From the NCBI GenBank assembly GCA_943324025.2, contig CALPKA020000031.1, forward strand, positions 1-6,408: a stretch of 6,408 nt of DNA, in the 5' to 3' direction. Source of the DNA: Bifidobacterium breve. Lineage in GTDB: Bacteria; Actinomycetota; Actinomycetes; Nanopelagicales; Nanopelagicaceae. Each line of letters opens with the position of its first letter. Position 1 is the first letter of the stretch. The position numbers and the translations under genes are program-made. The notes under the pieces are model-generated. The model saw nothing but the letters and a program-made list of their open reading frames with translations, did not search any database and was not told the DNA's origin. Shown one piece after another: positions 1 to 5,908 of this stretch.

Positions 1-161
<161 letters not shown>

Positions 162-174
162 TTAAAAAGGGGTG

Positions 175-201
175 TAAAAAATAATTAGGGTTATCCCCTA
201 A
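175..201 (-). terminator. Intrinsic terminator, expression platform of the SAM riboswitch
   Basis: On the minus strand the stem TTAGGG (196-201) and CCCTAA (185-190) encloses the 5-base loop GATAA and is followed by TTATTTTTT. This is a classical stem plus U-tract located between the aptamer and the metY ribosome binding site. It is read here as the off-state terminator. Its upstream arm overlaps a small alternative hairpin at 198-211 (CTAAA, loop GAAA, TTTAG), so the two cannot form together. The stem is only six base pairs, so termination may be leaky. Confidence 0.75.
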
Positions 202-210
202 ATTTCTTTA

Positions 211-326
211 GCGACCCACACTTGCCGATGGCACCTTGCTATCGACCTGGTCTTCACCCGGAGCACCCCACCGTGGTGGAGGGTTGCCGCTTAGTTAGCC
301 GGGGCTATGAACTAAGACTCATGACC
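211..326 (-). promoter_or_regulatory. SAM-IV riboswitch aptamer upstream of metY
   Basis: The minus-strand RNA begins GGTCATGAGTC and shows the SAM-I/IV core: GGCAACCC, then GGTGCTCCGGGTGA, then GACC closing the first helix. Helices I can trace are P1 (GGTC 323-326 with GACC 249-252), P2 (CTTAGTT 310-316 with AACTAAG 290-296), a P3 hairpin around 267-285, and a pseudoknot between the P2 loop (CCCGG, 299-303) and CCGGG (257-261). A further structured tail follows P1 and ends GTGTGGGTCGC near 211; this 3' extension and the P2-loop pseudoknot fit SAM-IV rather than SAM-I. The class is known in Actinobacteria, often in front of methionine genes. Location before metY and a following terminator predict transcriptional repression when SAM is bound. 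Boundaries are approximate. Confidence 0.9.
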
Positions 327-337
327 TAAGAAGAAAA

Positions 338-343
338 ATACTA
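338..343 (-). promoter_or_regulatory. Candidate -10 element for the riboswitch-metY transcript
   Basis: The minus strand reads TAGTAT, matching the actinobacterial TANNNT pattern. It would start RNA near 331, about five bases before the P1 helix of the aptamer, which is the expected place. Its TAG is also the stop codon of ald. A TTGCAA at 358-363 lies only 14 bases upstream, so the -35 is poor. CATAAT at 347-352 is an alternative -10. Confidence 0.35.
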
Positions 344-1423
344 GAGATTATGCGCCTTTGCAACTGCCTCGTAATAGATCTTGCCCTCATGCACATTTAG
401 CCCCTTAGCCAGGTGAGCATCTTCCGCAGTTGCTCGCTCCCACCCTTTATTGGCCAGGGCTAAGCCATATTTAATTGTGGCATTAGCAAGTGCGTAGGTT
501 GAGGTGGCAGGAACCGCCCCTGGCATATTTGCCACACAGTAAAAGATTGCATCATGGACCTTATAGGTTGGATCTTGATGAGTTGTCGCCTTGGAATCTT
601 CAAAGCAGCCACCTTGATCAATTGCCACATCTACCAAAACAGCGCCCGGCTTCATCTTCTTAACCAATGCATTGCTTACTAACTTAGGAGCTTTTGCGCC
701 ATGAACTAGCACTGCGCCAACTACTAAATCTGCCGCCATAACCTCTTTTTCAATCTCATATCCACTTGAGGCTAAGGTTTTAACATTGCCACCAAAGATC
801 TGATCAATTTGGGCAAGACGTTTTAAATCCAAATCCATAATGGTTACATCAGCTCTCATGCCATGGGCAATAGTTGCAGCAGCAACTCCTACTACACCAC
901 CACCAATTACTACTACCTTTCCTGGGCGCACTCCTGGTACTCCACCAAGAAGTACTCCAGCACCCCCTTTGCTCGCCTCAAGGGCGGCTGCACCAACTTG
1001 AATACTCATTCTTCCCGCTACCTCACTCATTGGGGCAAGTAGTGGCAGCTGGCCATCAACCTCAACTGTTTCATATGCAATTGCAGTTGTTCCTGATTTC
1101 ATAACCGCCTCGGTGCAAGCTTTATTAGCGGCAAGATGTAGATAGGTATAGAGAATTTGTCCCTTGCGCATTCTTGAGTACTCAACCTCTATTGGCTCTT
1201 TTACCTTTTGAATTAGATCAGCTTTTTGCCAAAGCTCATCAACTGATTCAATAATGGTAGCTCCTGCTTTTATGTAATCCTCGTTGGAGATTCCAGAACC
1301 TAAGCCAGCATTTTTCTCAACCAGTACCTGATGTCCTGCACTTACATAAGCGTGTACACCAGAGGGAGTTGCTGAAACTCGAAACTCATTGTTTTTAATC
1401 TCTTTTGGAATACCAATAATCAC
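341..1423 (-). CDS. ald: Alanine dehydrogenase
   Basis: NAD-dependent enzyme that interconverts L-alanine and pyruvate plus ammonia, linking amino-acid nitrogen to central carbon. The 360-residue protein is full length for the family. The N-terminus MIIGIPKEIKNNEFRV is diagnostic. Residues known from characterised Ald enzymes are present: Arg15, Lys75 and His96 for pyruvate binding, and Asp269 in VAIDQGG as the catalytic aspartate. The Rossmann motif IGGGVVG is at about 173-179, with Asp197 placed to bind the NAD ribose. A conserved NMPGAVPATSTYAL segment lies at about 299-312. The start is GTG at 1421-1423, the only start that gives the conserved N-terminus; no clear Shine-Dalgarno precedes it. 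A perfect inverted repeat in the 37-bp upstream gap is a candidate operator. In mycobacteria an Lrp-type regulator, AldR, controls ald, but no such gene is visible here. Confidence 0.97.
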   Translation of the reverse strand: MIIGIPKEIKNNEFRVSATPSGVHAYVSAGHQVLVEKNAGLGSGISNEDYIKAGATIIESVDELWQKADLIQKVKEPIEVEYSRMRKGQILYTYLHLAANKACTEAVMKSGTTAIAYETVEVDGQLPLLAPMSEVAGRMSIQVGAAALEASKGGAGVLLGGVPGVRPGKVVVIGGGVVGVAAATIAHGMRADVTIMDLDLKRLAQIDQIFGGNVKTLASSGYEIEKEVMAADLVVGAVLVHGAKAPKLVSNALVKKMKPGAVLVDVAIDQGGCFEDSKATTHQDPTYKVHDAIFYCVANMPGAVPATSTYALANATIKYGLALANKGWERATAEDAHLAKGLNVHEGKIYYEAVAKAHNL

Positions 1424-1437
1424 TGGGTTGCCCGTTC

Positions 1438-1459
1438 TACTAAACCACCTTGTTTAGTA
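1438..1459. promoter_or_regulatory. Perfect 8-bp inverted repeat upstream of ald, candidate operator
   Basis: TACTAAAC (1438-1445) and GTTTAGTA (1452-1459) are perfect reverse complements separated by six bases. The element fills most of the gap between the stop of the upstream gene (1461) and the GTG of ald (1423). No U-tract follows it on the minus strand, where it would have to end the upstream gene, so an operator or a leader hairpin is more likely than a terminator. The dyad spans 22 bp, a size suited to a dimeric regulator. Which protein binds, if any, cannot be told from the sequence. Confidence 0.5.
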
Positions 1460-1460
1460 A

Positions 1461-1976
1461 TTAAATACTACTCCCAAAAAGAGCGGCGCAAATCTTGGGG
1501 TGAAGTTGGGCTCGCATGGCGGCAAAGCTTTCCGCTGGCCAATTTGCATAAAAGACTCTTCGCAAAAGAATTGCCAGTGGATAATCACTTTGATCTGCAA
1601 AGGCGGTATCTAGGGCGTTATGCGCCAAATCACTCTCTCCAGATTCATATGCGCACACAGCAAATATGCAGGCAACGGGTGCGATATACCCAATTGGCGC
1701 AAGATTCATCAGCCAATGCCAAAGATTAAATTGTTGATCAATATTTTCTTCACTTAATAGCCCCATCGCATAATCTCTAACCTGCAAATCCTTAAGCCTG
1801 ACTAGGACAAGTGCGATTAACTCAATATCCTCATCCGCACCACCTTTTGCAAAGGAGGCCACTAATTGGTTGATCGCAATTGCGCCAAGCCGTTGCAGCT
1901 TTAAAACATCATCACCTTCATAATTGATTTCACAAATCTTTGATAATTGATCCTCTAGTAATAAATTTTGGCTCAT
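1461..1976 (-). CDS. DUF4192-like protein, short form
   Basis: Function unknown. The 171-residue protein resembles the C-terminal half of the actinobacterial DUF4192 family: a VRDYAMGLL segment at about residues 66-74, then LWHWLMNLAPIGYIAPVACI with a helical stretch and an AYESGESDLAHNALDTAFA segment, and a final LAILLRRVFYANWP. These match the family pattern of a tryptophan-led helix, a small-residue helix and an 'ALdrAL' helix. Many actinobacterial DUF4192 proteins are roughly twice as long, so this one appears N-terminally reduced; no upstream continuation in the frame is visible. It has no signal peptide or clear membrane segment, so it is probably cytosolic. ATG at 1974-1976 is preferred over an in-frame TTG two codons upstream (1982); neither has a good Shine-Dalgarno. 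The family assignment is from memory of its motifs and is not certain. Confidence 0.65.
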   Translation of the reverse strand: MSQNLLLEDQLSKICEINYEGDDVLKLQRLGAIAINQLVASFAKGGADEDIELIALVLVRLKDLQVRDYAMGLLSEENIDQQFNLWHWLMNLAPIGYIAPVACIFAVCAYESGESDLAHNALDTAFADQSDYPLAILLRRVFYANWPAESFAAMRAQLHPKICAALFGSSI

Positions 1977-1992
1977 TGCCAAACTCTGGCAA
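1976..1992 (-). repeat. Small inverted repeat at the start codon of the DUF4192-like gene
   Basis: On the minus strand TTGCCA and TGGCAA flank a five-base loop (GAGTT), and the repeat runs into the A of the ATG at 1974-1976. In RNA it would place a hairpin exactly at the initiation site. The poly-T run lies 5' of it on the minus strand, so it is not a terminator for the gene upstream. Confidence 0.4.
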
Positions 1993-2038
1993 AAAAGATA
2001 ATTAATTTCTCAGTGCAAGGTTAAATCTGTGGAAAGTG

Positions 2039-2779
2039 CTACTTAGTAAATCTGCCTACCGCATTAACAATTGAAATCTGCCTACTTACGCTTTGAGTAA
2101 TCGCCTCCCCACTAATTGGCGTTGTCACTCCATTAACACTCCAACTTCCCCGCCAAACCACCTTTAAACCAACTGGATAATTACTATTTTTCCGATAGGT
2201 ATGGGTGATTAATCCCAGTGGATAAGGCCCGCCTTGATTGGTGGTTGTGTAAAAACTGCCATCACCAAAGCTCCAGGTAAATGTTGAGTGCAGATTGACA
2301 TAAACAACTAGATCTAAAATTGGAACTACAGCTGAAAAATGTTGTGGAGTTTGGGTCCAGAAATAGACCGGCACATTTACCAAACCATCACTTTCTGGTT
2401 GAAAATTAATATCTCCTACCGGCAGCAACTTAATTAATCGATCAGATAAAGAGACAGTTGCAGGCTTTGCAGTCACCTTACGAACTGGTTTTACTGTTGG
2501 TTTAACATTTGGCTTAACAGTTGGTTTAGGCGCCGGCTTTGCAGCCACCTTAGGTTTTGGTGCAACTGGTTTTGGTGTTACAGGCTTTGGCTTAACAACT
2601 GGTTTCTTGCTCGCAGCAACCGGCTTACCAGCCCCTTTTTGGGCGGTGATAATTAATTGATTATCTTGGGTGAAAACATCAACACAGGTTTTATCAAGAC
2701 ATTGATTATCTGCGGCAAAGGCGGAGATTGGCAGTAATAAAATGCTTAGTAAAATTACTTGGTATCTCTTAATAACCAC
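2039..2779 (-). CDS. Secreted protein with Lys-Pro linker and PKD-like motif
   Basis: Exported protein of unknown function, 246 residues. Residues 1-22 form a signal peptide: basic MVIKRYQ, a hydrophobic core VILLSILLLPIS, and an AFA|AD signal peptidase I site. Two cysteines (27 and 32) follow, possibly a disulfide. Residues 52-106 are a Lys/Pro/Val/Ala repeat that probably spans the cell wall. The C-terminal part (about 110-246) contains TWSFGDGS at 168-175 and HTY at 193-195, the hallmark pair of PKD-type beta-sandwich domains, then the strand GLKVVW. The start is GTG at 2777-2779 because AGGAGG lies at 2783-2788 and because it gives a compact signal peptide. A GTG at 2833 would add 18 charged residues in front. 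The gene overlaps the upstream lipoprotein gene by 25 bases, which suggests translational coupling and a shared process at the cell surface. PKD domains usually mediate protein or carbohydrate contacts; no catalytic motif is seen. Confidence 0.8.
   Translation of the reverse strand: MVIKRYQVILLSILLLPISAFAADNQCLDKTCVDVFTQDNQLIITAQKGAGKPVAASKKPVVKPKPVTPKPVAPKPKVAAKPAPKPTVKPNVKPTVKPVRKVTAKPATVSLSDRLIKLLPVGDINFQPESDGLVNVPVYFWTQTPQHFSAVVPILDLVVYVNLHSTFTWSFGDGSFYTTTNQGGPYPLGLITHTYRKNSNYPVGLKVVWRGSWSVNGVTTPISGEAITQSVSRQISIVNAVGRFTK
2462..2626 (-). repeat. Degenerate repeat encoding a Lys-Pro-rich linker
   Basis: The segment codes for residues 52-106 of the secreted protein, with recurring KP units such as KPVVKPKP, TPKPVAPKPK and KPTVKPNVKPTVKP. 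The underlying DNA repeats are imperfect (GGTTTAAC/GGCTTAAC-like units on the plus strand). The extended, positively charged composition is typical of wall-spanning linkers, and such stretches often vary in length between strains. Confidence 0.75.
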
Positions 2780-3276
2780 GCTCCTCCTGATCTTTTGACG
2801 ATAAAGGTGTTTGAGATCTTTGAAGCACTCCACAAAATTGATTGGTGATTGAATTTATCAACCCGTCTGATCTCACTACGATCTACAACCACCTTAAAAC
2901 TTTTTTGATTTTGCCCATCCTTTTCTAATTTAATGCTCGCTAATTTGTAGTTGCCGCCAATTAAGGATGCACTTTTCAAGAGATTTTCAAGTCGATTGGC
3001 AATGGCTAAACAACCGCAGCCAACAAGTGCAGTTGCGCGAAGGTGTGAAAAATCTCCTGTTAGCGCAAGATTTAAACCATCAACATAATTAATAATTGGC
3101 TCAAGGGATGCTGGCTCAACCTGTGGTAAAAATTGATCAGGATTTGAGTCAATTGGCGCCATCTCTTGGGCAGGTGAGCTCTCACCAGTTGGCGCCAGTG
3201 CTCCCTGCGCTCTTGCGCAACCTGTGAGAAAAAGTGGCAGTAGCAAAATAAGTATTAAAGATTTTTTCTTAAACAT
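2755..3276 (-). CDS. Lipoprotein, DUF6318-like
   Basis: Predicted membrane-anchored lipoprotein of unknown function, 173 residues. The N-terminus MFKKKSLILILLLPLFLTGC carries a lipobox (LTGC), with lipidation expected at Cys20. A Ser/Pro/Glu-rich spacer (about 21-50) is followed by a compact alpha+beta domain. The segment NYVDGLNLALTGDFSHLRAT at about 63-82, followed by VGCGC, resembles the DUF6318 pattern of a helix, a 'TGD' turn and a cysteine pair. The C-terminus ends in strands (KSFKVVVDRS, NTFIVKRSGGAWLL) as in NTF2-like folds, which is an inference. The ATG at 3274-3276 lacks a good Shine-Dalgarno; a TAGGTT hexamer six bases upstream suggests a leaderless message. Its 3' end overlaps the secreted PKD-like gene by 25 bases and contains that gene's ribosome binding site. 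It is divergent from the Nudix gene. Confidence 0.8.
   Translation of the reverse strand: MFKKKSLILILLLPLFLTGCARAQGALAPTGESSPAQEMAPIDSNPDQFLPQVEPASLEPIINYVDGLNLALTGDFSHLRATALVGCGCLAIANRLENLLKSASLIGGNYKLASIKLEKDGQNQKSFKVVVDRSEIRRVDKFNHQSILWSASKISNTFIVKRSGGAWLLRDTK
2783..2788 (-). promoter_or_regulatory. Shine-Dalgarno inside the lipoprotein gene that fixes the next start
   Basis: The minus strand reads AGGAGG within the codons for Ser-Gly-Gly-Ala near the C-terminus of the lipoprotein. It sits three bases before GTG at 2777-2779. The spacing is short, but no other good site is near, and this start yields a normal signal peptide. Confidence 0.65.
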
Positions 3277-3282
3277 GGGCTA

Positions 3283-3288
3283 AACCTA
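3283..3288 (-). promoter_or_regulatory. Candidate -10 element for a leaderless lipoprotein transcript
   Basis: TAGGTT on the minus strand fits the TANNNT pattern and ends exactly six bases before the ATG at 3276. RNA would then start at or next to the A of the start codon. No convincing -35 is seen. It lies in the short divergent region shared with the Nudix gene. Confidence 0.4.
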
Positions 3289-3361
3289 GGATTTATTACC
3301 TATCTGCTGCTTGCAAAATTACTTGGCTGTGAATTAAGAAATAGTGTGTAAAACTTCTCTT

Positions 3362-3814
3362 ATGGCACACCGTGATGGCGATGGATGGATTGAATGCAAT
3401 TGTGGTGGCAAACATTGGGGCTTGCATGGCGCAGCAGGATTACTTTTAGTAAGAGATAAAACAATATTGATGCAACACCGTGCACCATGGGTTCACAATG
3501 GCGATACTTGGGGTATTCCAGGTGGAGCAAGAGATTCACATGAGAGCCCAGTTGAGGCTGCAATCAGAGAGGCCCATGAAGAGATTGGCATATCTGCAAA
3601 CCAATTAACTGCAGGTGAAATCTTTACCGATGATCATGGTGTGTGGGCTTATCACACAGTAATTGCCACAGCACATCCAGATTTAGTTGCCCATGAGGCC
3701 AATGATGAATCAAAAGAGGTGGCCTGGGTTTCCTTTGATCAGGTAGCAAATAAAGTTTTGCACCCAAGCTTTGCAAATACTTGGCCCCAATTACTTGCTA
3801 AATTAAAATCTTAA
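3362..3814 (+). CDS. Nudix hydrolase
   Basis: Hydrolase of nucleoside diphosphates linked to another moiety; exact substrate unknown. The 150-residue protein has a complete Nudix box at about residues 55-77: Gly55, Glu61, Arg69-Glu70, Glu73-Glu74 and Gly76, that is GX5EX7REUXEEXGU, with the metal-binding glutamates intact. Before it are GDGWIECNCGGKHWGLHGAA (about 6-25), a lead-in I recall from actinobacterial Nudix proteins, and the strand LMQHRA; WGIPGGA leads directly into the box. The start is uncertain. The ATG at 3362 begins MAHRDGDGW and is preferred because the conserved part follows at once. An in-frame GTG at 3344 would add six residues (MCKTSL). Neither has a clear Shine-Dalgarno. 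It is the only plus-strand gene, divergent from the lipoprotein and convergent with dinG, whose stop codon overlaps its own. Confidence 0.93.
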   Translation: MAHRDGDGWIECNCGGKHWGLHGAAGLLLVRDKTILMQHRAPWVHNGDTWGIPGGARDSHESPVEAAIREAHEEIGISANQLTAGEIFTDDHGVWAYHTVIATAHPDLVAHEANDESKEVAWVSFDQVANKVLHPSFANTWPQLLAKLKS

Positions 3815-5835
3815 CTTTCTAAGTACTGCGCATCTAATCTACGAAGTGCCTCTTTAATAACTGCGCCATCACTTGTACGCCAAAAAGGTGGCATTGAGTT
3901 TAAAAGGATTGAGCCATATCTCTTATTAACAATTCGAGAATCTAATATTGCAACCACGCCTTTATCATCTAAGGATCTAATTAATCTGCCAGTTCCTTGG
4001 GCTAAGAGAAGGGCGGCTCTGGGGAGTGAGATCTGCATAAAGCCTGAACCACCTGCGGCATCTGCCTCAGCCGCCCTTGCTGATAAAACTGGTTCATCAG
4101 GACGGGGAAATGGAATTCGATCAATAACTACTAATGTGCAGGCAGGTCCTGGCACATCAATTCCTTGCCACAAAGAAATAGTGCCAAGCAAAATAGATTT
4201 TTCATCCTTTGCAAACTTATCTACCAATGGCCCAACTGAATCTCCCCTGCGTTGGGTAATTATTGGCAGCTTTAACTCTGCTAAAACATTTCTTAAATGT
4301 TCATCTGCTGCCTCAACACCGCGCCATGATGAGAACAAAGCTAAGGTTCGGCCCCCCGCTGCTTGAATTAACTCACCCAACTCCGTTAACGCCTCTCTTG
4401 ATGGACCATCTCGGCCTGGCTCTGGTAAATCCTTTGGTAGATAAAGCATTCCTTGATTAGCAAAATCAAAGGGTGAGCCAACATCTAAAATCTGCAGATT
4501 TGCCGGATCCATCACACCTTTTTTCTCACCTCTTTCTTCATCATCTTCAACCTCATCCTCATTTTTGCCACCAATTACAAAGCCAATATTTTTTGCAATC
4601 GCATCAAATGATTTTCCAACAGTTAAGGTCGCACTAGTTGCAATCACCGGTGTTTGAGTTAGTAAATTACCCCGCAAAACATCAGAAACAGCTAAAGGTG
4701 CTAAATAAAGTGTTGAGTAGGTTGGTTCAAACCAGAGCACATGGGTATGTCCTGGCTTTAATAATTTGGTCGCGGTTTGGCTTACCTCATTTAGCGCACC
4801 CTTTACCCGAGCTCGTTCTGCCATTGAGTTCGGATCAATTATCTGCGCATCTGCTGAAATTAAAGCGGTAACAGATGCAACCGCCTCTTTAATGGCGCGA
4901 AGTGGTGCTTCAAGTGTTGATGGTAATTTCTCTAACCGCCCTGCCTTTGTTGGATCAGCTTTTAAATCATCTGCATACTCGCCCAGTGCTTTAGCAAATT
5001 TTTCACTTGCTTTATGAAGGGCATCACTTGCCTTTCCTGGCAGATGTTTTCTTGCCATATTGGCAGCCCTTGCCACCCGGGCAGCTGTTATCTCCTCAGT
5101 TACCGCTTGTGTTGTGCGATCCATAAACTCATGTGCTTCATCTAAAACAATTGCATCCCGCTCAGGCAGAATTGGATGAGAATCAACAATCTCAATTGCA
5201 AGCAGGGTGTGGTTAGTAACCACAATATCTGCTGTTTGCGCCTTTGCCTTTGCAAGGGCTGCAAAACATTTTGATCCAGATGGACACTCATCTGCTCCCA
5301 TGCACTCTCGTCCTGATACTGAGTTTGCCGACCACACTCTGCGATCAACCTCAGGGGCATCATCTCGATCACCTGTTGCGTTTGCAGATTGCGCCCAAGC
5401 TCTTAATCTTTTTGCATCCCCCTCAAGGGATGAGACCTCAAGAACTGCTTGTGCTTCAGGATCATTTGGTGCGTTATTCATTTTTTGTAAGCAAATGTAA
5501 TTACCAACACCTTTATAGATTGCAAATGAAATATCTCGGTTTAACTCTTTATCTAAAGCTGCCTTTATCTTTGGCAGATCCCGTTCAACTAATTGACGTT
5601 GTAATGCCAAGGTGGCTGTTGCCACCAAAACTTTTTTGCCATGAACTAAGGCTGGTACTAAATAAGCAAGGGATTTTCCAGTGCCAGTTCCAGCTTGAAC
5701 TAAAAGGTGATGGCGATCAGATAAGGCATTTGCCACCGCCTCGGCCATCTCAATCTGGCCATCACGGGGTGAGCCACCGATTGCAGCAACAGCAGCATCG
5801 AGTGCACTTCTGACCTTTTTTGAATACTCACTCAC
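3811..5835 (-). CDS. dinG: ATP-dependent DNA helicase, DinG/XPD type with Fe-S cluster
   Basis: Superfamily 2 helicase that unwinds DNA 5' to 3' in related enzymes, acting in repair and at replication-transcription conflicts or special DNA structures. The 674-residue protein is typical in length. Walker A AGTGTGKS is at 48-55 and the Walker B DEAH box at 232-235. Four cysteines (115, 178, 184, 190) sit between them with the spacing of the DinG/XPD 4Fe-4S cluster. Motif III-like SATLT is at 401-405, the GTISLWQGIDVPG segment at 551-563, and motif VI QGTGRLIRS at 613-621, all intact. Residues 425-440 form an acidic insertion (EDEVEDDEERGEKK). The start is GTG at 5833-5835, since an in-frame TAA lies four codons upstream. 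There is no Shine-Dalgarno, but TAATCT ends six bases before the GTG, suggesting a leaderless message. It is separated from nrdJ by a terminator and ends overlapping the Nudix stop codon. Confidence 0.93.
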   Translation of the reverse strand: MSEYSKKVRSALDAAVAAIGGSPRDGQIEMAEAVANALSDRHHLLVQAGTGTGKSLAYLVPALVHGKKVLVATATLALQRQLVERDLPKIKAALDKELNRDISFAIYKGVGNYICLQKMNNAPNDPEAQAVLEVSSLEGDAKRLRAWAQSANATGDRDDAPEVDRRVWSANSVSGRECMGADECPSGSKCFAALAKAKAQTADIVVTNHTLLAIEIVDSHPILPERDAIVLDEAHEFMDRTTQAVTEEITAARVARAANMARKHLPGKASDALHKASEKFAKALGEYADDLKADPTKAGRLEKLPSTLEAPLRAIKEAVASVTALISADAQIIDPNSMAERARVKGALNEVSQTATKLLKPGHTHVLWFEPTYSTLYLAPLAVSDVLRGNLLTQTPVIATSATLTVGKSFDAIAKNIGFVIGGKNEDEVEDDEERGEKKGVMDPANLQILDVGSPFDFANQGMLYLPKDLPEPGRDGPSREALTELGELIQAAGGRTLALFSSWRGVEAADEHLRNVLAELKLPIITQRRGDSVGPLVDKFAKDEKSILLGTISLWQGIDVPGPACTLVVIDRIPFPRPDEPVLSARAAEADAAGGSGFMQISLPRAALLLAQGTGRLIRSLDDKGVVAILDSRIVNKRYGSILLNSMPPFWRTSDGAVIKEALRRLDAQYLES

Positions 5836-5841
5836 TAGGGC

Positions 5842-5847
5842 AGATTA
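5842..5847 (-). promoter_or_regulatory. Candidate -10 element for a leaderless dinG transcript
   Basis: TAATCT on the minus strand fits TANNNT and ends six bases before the GTG at 5835, so RNA could begin at the start codon. No -35 is recognisable; the place it would occupy lies inside the nrdJ terminator stem. The absence of a Shine-Dalgarno supports this reading. Confidence 0.45.
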
Positions 5848-5853
5848 TTTGAT

Positions 5854-5897
5854 AAATACAAAGGGCCCGCAGTTTTACCTGCGAGCCCTTTGTATTT
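5854..5897 (-). terminator. Strong hairpin terminator after nrdJ
   Basis: Two 19-base arms (5854-5872 and 5879-5897) are reverse complements with a single mismatch and enclose a six-base loop. The stem has a GC-rich inner half (GGGC/GCCC and CGCAG/CTGCG) and an AT-rich outer half. On the minus strand the downstream arm ends in TTTGTATTTATC, a T-rich rather than pure U-tract. It begins 11 bases after the nrdJ stop codon and would end that transcript. Confidence 0.85.
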
Positions 5898-5908
5898 AAT
5901 TTTTCTTA

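Noticed and set aside
211..326. SAM-I riboswitch as the class of the metY leader
   Set aside because: The SAM-binding core is shared, but the P2-loop pseudoknot arrangement and the structured tail after P1 fit SAM-IV better.
874..1104. Plus-strand open frame opposite ald
   Set aside because: It is a low-complexity Gln/Leu/His shadow of the Rossmann region of alanine dehydrogenase.
1438..1459. Terminator for the DUF4192-like gene
   Set aside because: The dyad is AT-rich and no T-run follows it on the minus strand, so intrinsic termination is unlikely.
2462..2626. CRISPR-like or satellite repeat
   Set aside because: The repeats are in frame, degenerate, without spacers of fixed length, and fully explained by a Lys-Pro protein linker.
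2780..2833. Longer N-terminus for the secreted PKD-like protein starting at GTG 2833
   Set aside because: It adds a charged 18-residue stretch before the signal peptide and has no ribosome site, while GTG 2779 has AGGAGG and a compact signal peptide.
5244..5813. Plus-strand open frame of 189 codons opposite dinG
   Set aside because: It lies entirely antisense to conserved helicase motifs, has a composition rich in Leu/His/Gln typical of a shadow frame, and has no recognisable domain or ribosome site.
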